A DNA stretch of 64,000 nt from Alphaproteobacteria bacterium CG11_big_fil_rev_8_21_14_0_20_39_49 (GCA_002787635.1 PCXK01000017.1:1-64000); one strand, 5' to 3'; positions 31,314 through 39,990 are shown, numbered from the stretch's first letter. The notes: generated from the letters alone by a model not told the origin. Numbers and translations: made by a program.

Positions 31314-31349
31314 ATAATATAACTCCATAATTTAAGAGTTATATTATAT
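31312..31349 (-). promoter_or_regulatory. Perfect 14-bp palindrome over promoter and RBS
   Basis: The arms 31312-31325 and 31336-31349 are a perfect inverted repeat with a 10-base centre. On the - strand, a TATAAT box lies in the upstream arm, with TTAACT 17 bases before it, and the downstream arm holds the GGAG ribosome binding site and ends at the ATG of the Pro/Thr-rich gene. It may be an operator or an RNA hairpin. Confidence 0.6.
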
Positions 31350-31387
31350 CATAATTTTATTAAAAAGTTAACTATTTGCTGTAATTG

Positions 31388-31481
31388 CGTCATCGCCCGA
31401 GTTTCCGTAGGAAGCTATAGGGCGATATCATGAGATTACCCTATAATTTGCTTCGCAAATTCGGGTAATAACGTAATGACG
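31388..31481. repeat. Palindromic spacer repeat, family B copy 1
   Basis: The copy is bounded by CGTCAT (31388) and ATGACG (ends 31481). It holds AGCTATAGGGCGAT and a 35-base stretch at 31435-31469 that is identical to 43777-43811. That stretch folds as TTACCC...GGGTAA around AATTTGC-TTC-GCAAATT. It lies between the Pro/Thr-rich gene and aas. Confidence 0.85.
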
Positions 31482-31495
31482 GGCGTAATTATATA

Positions 31496-31515
31496 CTTAA
31501 TTTACTATAATTAAG
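31496..31515 (-). terminator. Weak AT-rich stem-loop at the aas stop codon
   Basis: CTTAATT (31496-31502) pairs with AATTAAG (31509-31515) around a six-base loop; the aas stop codon lies in one arm. There is no strong GC stem or T tract, so termination here is uncertain. Confidence 0.3.
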
Positions 31516-33637
31516 AGGCAAGCTTCTGTACCGAAACATAATCTGTCTTACCTGTGCCAAGTAGCGGAACTTTATCAACTATCTTAATTGTTTTGGGAAC
31601 AGAGAGTTCGCCTATTCCTTGTTTTTTTGCATAGGCTGAAATGTCGGCACGCTCTGCATCGGTCTTATCGGTTACTAAAACCAGTGCTTCCCCTTTTTTT
31701 GCATCGGGGATACTGACTACCGCATGATGGTTATAAGCCCATAATTTTGAAAGATATGTTTCAACTGCCGTCAGAGATACCATCTCACCGGCTATTTTGG
31801 CAAAACGCTTGGCACGCCCCTTAATGGTTATATATCCCTCATCGTCCATTGATACGATATCGCCCGTATCATAATAACCGTCTTCGGGAGGAATAAGCTT
31901 ACCGGGAGTTTTACTTAGCAGATATCCTTTCATGATATTAGCCCCTTTTACTATCAGCTTGCCGCCTTCTTCAATGCCCGGCACATCTTCGAGTTTATAC
32001 TCAATTGCAGGCAATAGCCTGCCGACAGTTCCCGGCTTGTTGTGCATGGGGGTGTTGGTAGAAAGGGCAGGGGAGGTTTCGGTTGCCCCGTATCCTTCAA
32101 ATATCCTGACACCATATTTTTCCGCCCATAGCCTTCTGGTTTCTTCCTTTAATTTTTCTGCACCTGCAAATACGTAGCGGACGGAATAAAAGTCGTAGTT
32201 ATTTGCAAATCTTGCGTAACCCGATAAGAAAGTATCCGTTCCGAACATAATAGTAGCATTGGTGTCGTATATCAGTTCGGGTACTATACGGTAGTGCAGA
32301 GGGGAAGGATAAAAGAATGTACGGATACCTGAAAGTAAAGGTAATAATGTTCCGCCTGTCAAACCGAATGAATGGAAAATAGGCAATGCGTTAAATACGA
32401 TATCGGTAGGACCAAAATCTACACGGGACGCAAGCTGATAGCGGTTTGCCTGAATGTTCTCATGTGATAGCACAACACCTTTGGGCGTTCCTTCCGAGCC
32501 TGATGTAAATAAAACAACGGCAGGTTTCTGATAGGCGTTTTTCTCAGGCTTATAAAAGGCAGAGGGGAATAATCCCTTACAAAATCCTGTCAATTTATCA
32601 AAGATATTAACTTCTCCCGCTATATCTTCTAAATAAATTACTTTAATCTTTTGCTTTTTTGCAGCTTCAACTATGCCTTCGAGCTTACCCATAGTTACGA
32701 AGCGTTTCGATGTGTAGATTGTTTTAATCTTTGCTGTTTTACATGCGGAAATAAGGTTTTTTTCTCCTGTGGAAAAGTTAAGCATTGCCGGAACTCTGCC
32801 AATATATTGCAACGCAAAAAAAGTTACTATAGATGTGACCATGTTAGGTAGCATTACGCCTACATATTCACCTTTCTTGGTATTTTGGGCTATTTTATCC
32901 CCAAGTATAAAGCAGCGTGTGATAAGTGAGCCGTAATTTATCGGTTTTCTCAAGGCATCTTCGGCTATTATATGCCTACGTCCGTGAATATGTGACTGGT
33001 CAATTACCGATCGGAACAATGTTCTTTTGTAATCGGAGCTATCAAAAAGCATTTGGCTCATAAGGTCATAAAGTTTGATGCCTGCGGCATGACGGCGTTT
33101 TCTACCCTTTATTTCAGCATCTATATCAAAGGTTCTAGGTTCTAATATTGTTACTGTTATTTTAGGGAATAGTTTTATACGGACTTTTCCTTTTAAACGT
33201 GAGAACGGTGTGTATTGTGCGCCGTCAATGCGTACGGGAAGTATTTTTGCGTTAGACTTATCCGCAATCATACCGGGACCTTCATACACTTTCATTAATG
33301 AGCCTGTAACGGTAATTCTGCCTTCAGGGAAAATCATACATTTTTTGTCTTTCCTTATCTCGTTTATCATGGCTTTTGTTGCCATGGGGTTGGTTGGGTC
33401 AAGCGGGAAGTTTTTAACCAGTTTTAAAAACGGCTTGAAATACCATTTTTGGGCAATAAAGCGGTTTACCGCAAATAGGGGTCTTTGCGGCATGAAAAGA
33501 TATATCAATGCGGCATCAATAAATGATAGATGGTTGGCAACTATTAAAACCCTGTCACCTGCTTTTTCAAAATTTTCCAGACCCTTAACCTCTACATTGT
33601 AGAAAAATTTGAAAAGTTTACGCATTATTGTTCTCAT
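31511..33637 (-). CDS. aas: Bifunctional acyl-[ACP] synthetase / lysophospholipid acyltransferase (Aas)
   Basis: This 708-residue protein fuses two domains. Residues 1-200 are a PlsC-type acyltransferase with NHLSFIDA (HX4D) and FPEGRIT; residues 220-708 are an AMP-forming acyl-activating enzyme with VLFTSGSEGTPKGVVLSH, GYGATETSP and the C-terminal lysine in LLGTGKTDY. Aas re-acylates lysophosphatidylethanolamine at the inner membrane. The lplT gene, whose product flips the lysophospholipid, lies upstream in the same direction, but two small membrane protein genes separate them here. The start overlaps the preceding gene by four bases. Confidence 0.94.
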   Translation of the reverse strand: MRTIMRKLFKFFYNVEVKGLENFEKAGDRVLIVANHLSFIDAALIYLFMPQRPLFAVNRFIAQKWYFKPFLKLVKNFPLDPTNPMATKAMINEIRKDKKCMIFPEGRITVTGSLMKVYEGPGMIADKSNAKILPVRIDGAQYTPFSRLKGKVRIKLFPKITVTILEPRTFDIDAEIKGRKRRHAAGIKLYDLMSQMLFDSSDYKRTLFRSVIDQSHIHGRRHIIAEDALRKPINYGSLITRCFILGDKIAQNTKKGEYVGVMLPNMVTSIVTFFALQYIGRVPAMLNFSTGEKNLISACKTAKIKTIYTSKRFVTMGKLEGIVEAAKKQKIKVIYLEDIAGEVNIFDKLTGFCKGLFPSAFYKPEKNAYQKPAVVLFTSGSEGTPKGVVLSHENIQANRYQLASRVDFGPTDIVFNALPIFHSFGLTGGTLLPLLSGIRTFFYPSPLHYRIVPELIYDTNATIMFGTDTFLSGYARFANNYDFYSVRYVFAGAEKLKEETRRLWAEKYGVRIFEGYGATETSPALSTNTPMHNKPGTVGRLLPAIEYKLEDVPGIEEGGKLIVKGANIMKGYLLSKTPGKLIPPEDGYYDTGDIVSMDDEGYITIKGRAKRFAKIAGEMVSLTAVETYLSKLWAYNHHAVVSIPDAKKGEALVLVTDKTDAERADISAYAKKQGIGELSVPKTIKIVDKVPLLGTGKTDYVSVQKLAS

Positions 33638-34155
33638 TTTACTTTCTCCTTTTTAAACAACTTTGTCCAAAGCTTTATAAATACCCATATTAATATTGCT
33701 GAAAATAGTATTATCAGGTTTATAAAAGCTATATGTACTATGCCTAGTACTAAATTAGTGGAAAACAGATACCATTCTTTGGGGCATGTTTTCCATGGTG
33801 TCTCTATAGATAGTAATTCCCCCGTAGATATGTATGACAGCATAGCAATCCAAATAGAATCTAAAGGAAATACGGTAATTATTTTTAATATAACGGCTAT
33901 TTTTAGTGCTTTATAAAATGTTTTTTTATTATTCTTTATATTCGTGAAGAATGATGTTGATGTAAGTAAGCTATAAAAAATAATCGATAATATTATAAAA
34001 AATATAACTATATATGTCTGTAGATTGCATAAACTATGCCTGCTTATTAATGTCAAAAACATATATGGCAAGGAATAAACCGATACCAGGATACTCCATA
34101 TTTTTAAGTTTTTTTTGAAATTGTGCAATTTAACTAGCATTTTTCTTTCCTTCAT
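33634..34155 (-). CDS. Small multi-span membrane protein, paralogue A
   Basis: This protein of up to 173 residues has about four hydrophobic segments. Conserved with its upstream neighbour are KLHNFKKNLKIW at the start, TSTSFFTNIKNNKKTFYKALKI in the middle, and a C-terminal hydrophobic helix followed by a KLWTKLFKKEK tail. I know no family. The start may be ATG 34155 or the internal ATG five codons later (MLVKLHNF). Its first codons are part of a 56-bp tandem repeat. Its end overlaps aas by four bases, so it may be coupled to phospholipid repair, though no function is shown. Confidence 0.7.
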   Translation of the reverse strand: MKERKMLVKLHNFKKNLKIWSILVSVYSLPYMFLTLISRHSLCNLQTYIVIFFIILSIIFYSLLTSTSFFTNIKNNKKTFYKALKIAVILKIITVFPLDSIWIAMLSYISTGELLSIETPWKTCPKEWYLFSTNLVLGIVHIAFINLIILFSAILIWVFIKLWTKLFKKEKVK

Positions 34156-34208
34156 ATTTTTAAGTTTTTTTTGAAAGTATGCAATTTAACCGGCATTTTT
34201 CTTTCCTT
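34097..34208. repeat. Two tandem 56-bp direct repeats
   Basis: Unit 1 (34097-34152) holds the start of paralogue A; unit 2 (34153-34208) holds the end of paralogue B and the spacer. They match at 52 of 56 bases. On the - strand, unit 2 codes for a 14-codon frame (MPVKLHTFKKNLKI, then TGA) matching the start of paralogue A, which looks like the stump of a third copy. Confidence 0.9.
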
Positions 34209-34731
34209 TAAAAATCAGAAGCCATATTCTTATTATTCCCCAAATTAAAAATGCTACGAATAATAAAAATAAGCTCATTATTACAGCTTCGGATAATGTT
34301 GTTATAAAGGTAGGTAGAAATGCTTGTTTATATGCTTCATTATTGCCGTAAGTATTCTTGCCCATTGTTAGGTATGTTAACATTAATGCAGCCAGTCCGG
34401 CAGCGTAGTCTATCCAAAAAAAACAAACTGTAAAATTAGGACTGGAGGAATTGAATTCAAAAGGTAAGCTAGCGATGCCATTAAGTATTCTAATACCAAA
34501 AGAAATTCTCAGTGCCTTATAAAAGTATATTTTATTACTCTTTATATTCTGATAAAAGCTTGTTGAACTGATGAAAGTGTAACCTGCAATAATTATTGCT
34601 ATTCCGGTTATCATTGCAGTAACATTAAATCCTTCGAAGAAGGCCATTTTAAAACTTGGGCATGCACAAATTATCGTTACAACCGTCCATATAACCAGAT
34701 TACGTCCGACATTATGAAGCTTCATTGCCAA
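34186..34731 (-). CDS. Small multi-span membrane protein, paralogue B
   Basis: This 181-residue protein has four hydrophobic segments. It shares KLHNVGRNLVIW, SSTSFYQNIKSNKIYFYKALRI and the C-terminal helix plus basic tail with paralogue A; I estimate overall similarity as clear but moderate. It overlaps the 3' end of lplT by 20 bases. Its end lies in the tandem repeat that also carries the start of paralogue A. I do not know the family; the context suggests a role in membrane lipid handling. Confidence 0.7.
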   Translation of the reverse strand: MAMKLHNVGRNLVIWTVVTIICACPSFKMAFFEGFNVTAMITGIAIIIAGYTFISSTSFYQNIKSNKIYFYKALRISFGIRILNGIASLPFEFNSSSPNFTVCFFWIDYAAGLAALMLTYLTMGKNTYGNNEAYKQAFLPTFITTLSEAVIMSLFLLFVAFLIWGIIRIWLLIFKGKKNAG

Positions 34732-36010
34732 GCCTCCTTTTTACAATGCGTCTAACCATGAAAAATACAGGGATATTCAGTAAGCCGACCGACAGTAAAA
34801 GTTCTACAACGTTAAAGCCCTGTTCAAATATTAATATTGCGTAAATACTGGCTATTACCATGAAGAAGGCGTTTATAACGTTATTTGCCGCAATAATGCG
34901 TGAAATATGCTTATTATCCGAACGGTGCTGCATTATCGTATATAAAGGTACGATATAAATTCCTGAGAAAACCGAAAGCATAAGTAAGTCTATGATAATC
35001 AGCCATGCAGGAATGCCCGAACTTAAAAATTCCATTATGGATATCTCTGTGGATAAGTTGGTGTATAAGCCCGATGCATAGGCAAAAAGGAATATGGAAA
35101 CTGTCATTCCCGCAGCACCCATGGGTACTAGTCTGCCGTTTATCTGTCCTTTTAGCAGTTTGTTGCATAAAACCGAACCTATGCCGACTCCGATTGAGAA
35201 AACGGCAAGGAACAATGTAACGACATGTTCATTTCCGCCGATAATATTTTTAGTATATATCGGGAATTGTGTAAGGAAAGTAACCCCGACGAACCAGAAC
35301 CATGATATACCGATAATAGATAACCATACGGTACGTTCCTGACGGGCATAGCCTATTATTTTCCATGTCTGGGCTATGATATTCCAGCTTACTTTCAGAT
35401 TCTTATCGCCTATCTTTGCTGTGGGGATATATCTGCTGGAAAACCAACCGATAACGGCAAATAAAATTACAAAAGCCGATAGTAAGCCGACACCGTATGT
35501 TGTGCGGATTATCAGTCCGCCAAATATTGTTCCCAGTAATATTGATAAGAATGTACCGCCTTCTATCAACCCGTTACCGCTTATTAGTTCATCTTCCTTT
35601 AAATGTTCGGGCAACAGGCTGTATTTTATAGGACCGAAGAAAGTTGACTGAACTCCCATAAAGAATAATATTACCATCAAGCCTTCTACGCTTTTTAGGT
35701 AGAAAAAAAACGCACAGCCTATCATAAGTATTATTTCGACTTGCTTTATTTTTTGGGTTAACAATGATTTTTCATATTTATCGGCAACCTGACCGGCGGT
35801 AGCTGAAAATAAAAAGAAAGGCAGTATGAAAAGACCGGCAGCCAAAGTAACTACAAAATTGGCATCTGCACCCGTTTGTTTTGCTATATCGTAAGTAAAC
35901 CATATAAGGAATGCGTTTTTAAATGCATTATCATTAAACGCCCCCATAAACTGTGTAATAAACAGAGGGAGGAAGCGTTTTGTTTTTAGTAAGTGCAATG
36001 TGTCTTTCAT
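34712..36010 (-). CDS. lplT: Lysophospholipid transporter LplT (MFS)
   Basis: This 432-residue protein of the major facilitator superfamily has about 12 membrane segments. The start reads FLPLFITQFMGAFNDNAFKNAFLIW, a motif typical of LplT and of fused LplT-Aas proteins; the MFS loop is seen as FSATAGQVADKYEKS. LplT flips lysophospholipids inward for Aas. Its ATG shares one base with the stop of the preceding gene, which suggests translational coupling in this - strand run. Confidence 0.88.
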   Translation of the reverse strand: MKDTLHLLKTKRFLPLFITQFMGAFNDNAFKNAFLIWFTYDIAKQTGADANFVVTLAAGLFILPFFLFSATAGQVADKYEKSLLTQKIKQVEIILMIGCAFFFYLKSVEGLMVILFFMGVQSTFFGPIKYSLLPEHLKEDELISGNGLIEGGTFLSILLGTIFGGLIIRTTYGVGLLSAFVILFAVIGWFSSRYIPTAKIGDKNLKVSWNIIAQTWKIIGYARQERTVWLSIIGISWFWFVGVTFLTQFPIYTKNIIGGNEHVVTLFLAVFSIGVGIGSVLCNKLLKGQINGRLVPMGAAGMTVSIFLFAYASGLYTNLSTEISIMEFLSSGIPAWLIIIDLLMLSVFSGIYIVPLYTIMQHRSDNKHISRIIAANNVINAFFMVIASIYAILIFEQGFNVVELLLSVGLLNIPVFFMVRRIVKRRLGNEAS

Positions 36011-36699
36011 TATTTAACCTGCCACCCTTCATCTGTTAGTATTAAAAACTTCTCCTTATAATTTTCGGACTTATCAACGCCTATTTTAAAATGCTGGAAT
36101 TTTATCTCGTTATTAGAAATCCAGCCGTCAGATTCTTTGGTCGTAACCTGATTGTTATCGTCAAGATAATTTATAGTAGATATAGAGTAGACCATATCAC
36201 CGAATTTTATCATGTTGTTTTGTTCGGGGGTTTTATATTCGTTTTCTATATTGCCGTTACTAATATTATATATTGCCAATTCTTTGGTAAAATCGGTAAC
36301 TATCCTTTTTCGGTCAGGTGATAAAATCGGTTGTGTCATGCTCTTAATAGCTTGTTCCTCACCGTTTTTTATGTCGATAAGTAAATAAGATATGTTCATC
36401 GGCTCTTTCGCATAACCGTTAGTTACTTTAAATAAAGCAATATCAGATTCGCTTATATATTCGGTAAGTTCAATTGAACTTTCTCCCCTGACACTGCTTT
36501 TACAAAAACCGGTAAATTCTTTGTAGCCACCGTTTCTAAAACGCAATACATAATCAATTGTACGGTCGTTTACGGTATAAGTTATGAAGTTATGTTTTTT
36601 AAGCTCATCTAAATAAGCGATGCATGGTTCGTCACTTGCCACTGAAAACGTTGGTAAAAACATTATAATAATAAGAAGAATTGAGTAGATTTTTTTCAT
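36010..36699 (-). CDS. Uncharacterised secreted protein
   Basis: This 229-residue protein starts MKKIYSILLIIIMFLPTFSVAS, a clear signal peptide with a likely cleavage after SVAS. The mature part has beta-strand-like alternation (IDYVLRFRNGGYKEFTGFCK) and two cysteines that could form a disulfide. I do not recognise a family. It lies four bases after the amidohydrolase-lipase gene and shares its stop with the lplT start, so it belongs to the same transcription unit. Confidence 0.7.
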   Translation of the reverse strand: MKKIYSILLIIIMFLPTFSVASDEPCIAYLDELKKHNFITYTVNDRTIDYVLRFRNGGYKEFTGFCKSSVRGESSIELTEYISESDIALFKVTNGYAKEPMNISYLLIDIKNGEEQAIKSMTQPILSPDRKRIVTDFTKELAIYNISNGNIENEYKTPEQNNMIKFGDMVYSISTINYLDDNNQVTTKESDGWISNNEIKFQHFKIGVDKSENYKEKFLILTDEGWQVK

Positions 36700-36703
36700 T
36701 AGA

Positions 36704-38596
36704 CTATTTCCTTATAAATTTGCCGTGTTTTAAAAAATGCGATACCTGCTCATGGACTTCCTCATTACTTGGGAAGAACATGTGTGAGGCAGGAACTACT
36801 ATATGATCCTTCATGCCGTCTAGTTTGGTACTTTCTATAGATACCTTACCGTCATCATCACCGTCAATAATATATGATGAAATAGGGTCTATTGTGCTGT
36901 TGCCCGCTACAACGCCAAGCTCATACGAGACTTTGCCCAATAATTTCAGGGTCTGATGATTATTTGTCGTAAGTTCCTGACCGGCAGGACCGTAAATTTT
37001 CTTGTATAAATATCGGTTCTTTACAAAATCGGCAACTTCACTACCGTTATTCGGCGATGCCAGTTGTACTACACGCCCAAGATTATTCGGTCGGTATTTA
37101 TCGAGATAAGCCCTTAAAAGGATACCTCCCATTGAGTATCCTACAAAATGTACGGGCTTATCTTCAACTAGTGTTGACCTCATGTCGTAATTTAGTATTT
37201 CTACCAGTTGCTTCAAGTCATAGTCGGTTGACGGATAATCAATGTTGATAACGTCATAGCCTTCTTTTGCCAGATGTTCTTCAACAGGTTCCATGTGTGA
37301 CTTGCTCCTTGCAATTCCGTGCAGCACTACGACATAGTCATTTTTTGTAGAAAAAACAGGCAGCTTTTTATCTCTCATTTTATTATCTATTCCCACAAAA
37401 ACAGATGGCGAAAAACCAAGCCCTGTTTCAGGGTGTTTCAGGGTGCGTTTTAAGACGTAATCGAATAATAACGGGTTATATTTATATATCAGGTTCAGGT
37501 ATTTACGCTCTTTCTGAGTTATCATCTTGTGTTTTACCAGACTGCGTGTGTGGATTACCGCATTAATGGAGGGTAGGGGATAGTCACTACCGTTTAAAAG
37601 GCGGTGATGCAGGTCGGTTCTTTTCAAAAGGGTAAGCAATGGTGTGGGTATGCGGTTTACCTGTGTTATGGCGGATATTTCACCAAATAGCAGACCTTCA
37701 TATTTGGGGTTATCCATCATACGCATAAAAAGGTCAAAGCTTGTTCTTATCTGCCTCGGATTATCCAAGTCTTTATCTTTACCCAAACTTGCACAATGTG
37801 CCATCACCACCCGAACACCCATATCAAGCGGCTTCCTAAATAATAGAGGATTGCCTAAAGACTGCTCTTCATCGGCCTCTACTGCCTGTTCTTCGCCAAC
37901 ATGGGTAAGCAGGGTCATGTCGTATTTTTTCATAAGCTGATAATATTCCGTAATGTCCTCGTCTGAAGGGTTAATGCCGTGGGCATTAGGTAGCCATTTT
38001 ACCAACTTAGCTCCTTTTTCTGCCCATTTTTCCAACTCTTGCAGGGCATCTTTTCTGTACGGGTGTACCGATATTATAGGAATGAATATATCGGGGTATT
38101 TTTCGGTCAATTCGAAGATATATTCATTAGAGGTGTAGAACTCGCTTTTTTTATAATTTATAGAGCCGTCCTTGTTGTAATGGTGGTCAAAAGCTAATAT
38201 GTGGAACTTACCGTGATTATCTATGCTTCTTATCAGGCTTACAAGGCGTTCGATATATTCGTTACTGCCGTTTTTTATATTATCTATATCAGCTCCGCTT
38301 AAATAGACGCTTGTCTTTAAGCGTTTAATAGGATTTGACCATGTCAGCATTTCGGGGTTTACATAAGCACCTTTATCCTTGTCCAAGCCTATTATATGGG
38401 TGTGATAATCCCTTAATTCATTTTGCGGGATATCGGAAAATGCGTCTTTGATTAATGCCTTAGCTCCATCGCTGATATTTTGCTCCAGATTGTCTGGGCT
38501 TCCTTTGAAATTGCCACCGACAGCATCTATTATTGCATATGAGCGAACAGGCGATAAGCAAAGAAATACAATAATAAAAGCTAATTTTTTCATCAT
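36704..38596 (-). CDS. Exported amidohydrolase fused to an alpha/beta-hydrolase (lipase-like)
   Basis: This 630-residue protein has a signal peptide (MMKKLAFIIVFLCLSPVRSYA). Residues about 55-380 look like a metal-dependent amidohydrolase (amidohydrolase_2 type): DYHTHIIGLDK, LLTHVGEEQ, VVMAHCASLGK and NGSDYPLP give the expected metal ligands. Residues about 405-630 are a lipase-like alpha/beta-hydrolase: VVLHGIARSK (oxyanion turn), FVGYSMGGILLRAY (nucleophile Ser) and a late His in VVPASHMFFPS. Such a fusion is unusual. Its start overlaps the TetR gene by four bases, so the regulator probably controls it. Confidence 0.85.
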   Translation of the reverse strand: MMKKLAFIIVFLCLSPVRSYAIIDAVGGNFKGSPDNLEQNISDGAKALIKDAFSDIPQNELRDYHTHIIGLDKDKGAYVNPEMLTWSNPIKRLKTSVYLSGADIDNIKNGSNEYIERLVSLIRSIDNHGKFHILAFDHHYNKDGSINYKKSEFYTSNEYIFELTEKYPDIFIPIISVHPYRKDALQELEKWAEKGAKLVKWLPNAHGINPSDEDITEYYQLMKKYDMTLLTHVGEEQAVEADEEQSLGNPLLFRKPLDMGVRVVMAHCASLGKDKDLDNPRQIRTSFDLFMRMMDNPKYEGLLFGEISAITQVNRIPTPLLTLLKRTDLHHRLLNGSDYPLPSINAVIHTRSLVKHKMITQKERKYLNLIYKYNPLLFDYVLKRTLKHPETGLGFSPSVFVGIDNKMRDKKLPVFSTKNDYVVVLHGIARSKSHMEPVEEHLAKEGYDVINIDYPSTDYDLKQLVEILNYDMRSTLVEDKPVHFVGYSMGGILLRAYLDKYRPNNLGRVVQLASPNNGSEVADFVKNRYLYKKIYGPAGQELTTNNHQTLKLLGKVSYELGVVAGNSTIDPISSYIIDGDDDGKVSIESTKLDGMKDHIVVPASHMFFPSNEEVHEQVSHFLKHGKFIRK

Positions 38597-39177
38597 ATGA
38601 TACTTTTTAAATAATTATCAATTAGTGAATCGGTTAATTCATGCACCGATTTTGCACCGACAATATCAAGCTTACCCGTCAGACCCAACTGGCAGATGCC
38701 GTGTATGCCTGCCCATATTGTCCTTGCCGCCATTCGTGACTTTTCTTTGTCCTTGATAACTGTAGAGAAAATACCTTCAACGGCAAGGAATATTTTCTTA
38801 ATTTCAGCATCATACCAATCAGGTAAAGGCGTATCTTTTGGCATTATATGCTCAAACAAAGCACTCCACCTATTGTAATCGGTTCGGGCAAACTCAATAT
38901 AGGCATCTGCCATTTGCTTTATGCCGTCTATTCCCGTCTTATTAGTCTTTGAGGCGATGAACTGCCCGATATCATCAAGTGTTACACGGTTAATATGTAA
39001 AATAAAATCATCATGGCTTTCAAATATATTATATATCGTACCAATGGTATAGCCTATATTTCTGGCTACTTTTCTGGCACTGAAATTTGAAAAGCCTTCT
39101 TCCCTTATAATCTCCTGACCTGCCGATATAGCTAATTCTTTTAACTCCTTGCGTGAATGGTCACTTCTTCTTGCCAT
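38593..39177 (-). CDS. TetR/AcrR-family transcriptional regulator
   Basis: This 194-residue protein has an N-terminal helix-turn-helix domain, from AGQEIIREEGFSNFSARKVARNIG to TIGTIYNIFESHDDFI, as in TetR proteins, and a helical C-terminal ligand and dimer domain. I chose ATG 39177 (MARRSDHSRKEL); an ATG at 39189 is also in frame. It heads the - strand run of amidohydrolase-lipase, secreted protein, lplT and aas genes, and faces the divergent metallophosphoesterase gene across an 87-100 base region with overlapping promoters. Confidence 0.9.
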   Translation of the reverse strand: MARRSDHSRKELKELAISAGQEIIREEGFSNFSARKVARNIGYTIGTIYNIFESHDDFILHINRVTLDDIGQFIASKTNKTGIDGIKQMADAYIEFARTDYNRWSALFEHIMPKDTPLPDWYDAEIKKIFLAVEGIFSTVIKDKEKSRMAARTIWAGIHGICQLGLTGKLDIVGAKSVHELTDSLIDNYLKSII

Positions 39178-39180
39178 ATA

Positions 39181-39233
39181 ATTATACACTGTTTATTTTA
39201 GTTATTGAACATTGTATAATTGTATGCTATAAT
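39181..39233. promoter_or_regulatory. Divergent promoter region with TetR-operator candidate
   Basis: On +, TTGAAC (39205-39210), 17 bases, TATAAT (39228-39233) forms a good promoter for the metallophosphoesterase gene. On -, TTGTTA, 16 bases, TACAAT forms a weaker one for the tetR gene. ATTATACA (39181-39188) and TGTATAAT (39213-39220) are inverted copies that could bind the regulator. Confidence 0.55.
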
Positions 39234-39276
39234 AACAATATTGGCAACAATTATTTTTTGCTAGGAGATACAAAAC

Positions 39277-39990
39277 GTGACTGATAAAGATACAAAAATA
39301 CAAAATGGATTCGTTATATCCGACCTTCACCTTGATACAAGCCGTACAGATTCAAGTGTTGAGAGTAAAATTGAGGAGTTTGCAGCAAGTTCTGATTTTT
39401 GCGTTCTAAACGGTGATATATTTGATTTTAAGTGGTCGACAAGGGAGTCCACGAAAGAAGCGATAGATTTTGCGGTTAATTGGGTTGAAAGTCTATGTAA
39501 AAGCCGACCTCATTGCCGTTTTTATTATATATTAGGCAACCATGATTGTCTTGAGGATTTTGTCAGGCAGCTTGATAAGATAAACCTTGATAATTTTTCC
39601 TACCACAGTACGCATTTATTATTAGATGATAAACTGTTTCTACATGGTGACCTACCGTTAAACAGCGATAACCCTTTTAAAAGGCTCGCGGTAAGTAAAG
39701 ACGATAAAAAAGGCGGCTTCTTAAATAATCTTTACGATTTGGTAATAGCGTTCAGAATCCATAAGCTGATACGTTTTGTTATGACTCCAAATTATTGTGT
39801 TAAAAAGATAATGCGTTCTATAAGGCGTTATAATCCTGAGTTTTTAAATGATGTCAGGCATATATATTTCGGGCATACGCACAACCCTTTCGGTGCTTTT
39901 TTATATGAAGGGGTATATTTCCACAATACGGGCTCGGCAATAAAGCACCTTGAAACCAACCTGTTGGAGGTGAGTTATGAAAAGAGATAA
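39277..39990 (+). CDS. Calcineurin-like metallophosphoesterase
   Basis: This 237-residue protein shows the five blocks of the family: ISDLHLD, NGDIFDF, LGNHDC, LHGD and FGHTHNP. LpxH, the UDP-diacylglucosamine hydrolase of lipid A synthesis, shares these motifs, and the neighbours (a CDP-alcohol phosphatidyltransferase and DgkA) also act on lipids, but LpxH identity is not certain. The start is GTG 39277 after AGGAGATACAAAAC. It overlaps the next gene by 14 bases. Confidence 0.85.
   Translation: MTDKDTKIQNGFVISDLHLDTSRTDSSVESKIEEFAASSDFCVLNGDIFDFKWSTRESTKEAIDFAVNWVESLCKSRPHCRFYYILGNHDCLEDFVRQLDKINLDNFSYHSTHLLLDDKLFLHGDLPLNSDNPFKRLAVSKDDKKGGFLNNLYDLVIAFRIHKLIRFVMTPNYCVKKIMRSIRRYNPEFLNDVRHIYFGHTHNPFGAFLYEGVYFHNTGSAIKHLETNLLEVSYEKR

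Noticed and set aside
34097-34208. Direct repeats considered as a short CRISPR array
   Set aside because: Only two contiguous units without spacers, and they overlap coding sequence; this is a tandem duplication. No CRISPR array or cas gene was seen in the window.
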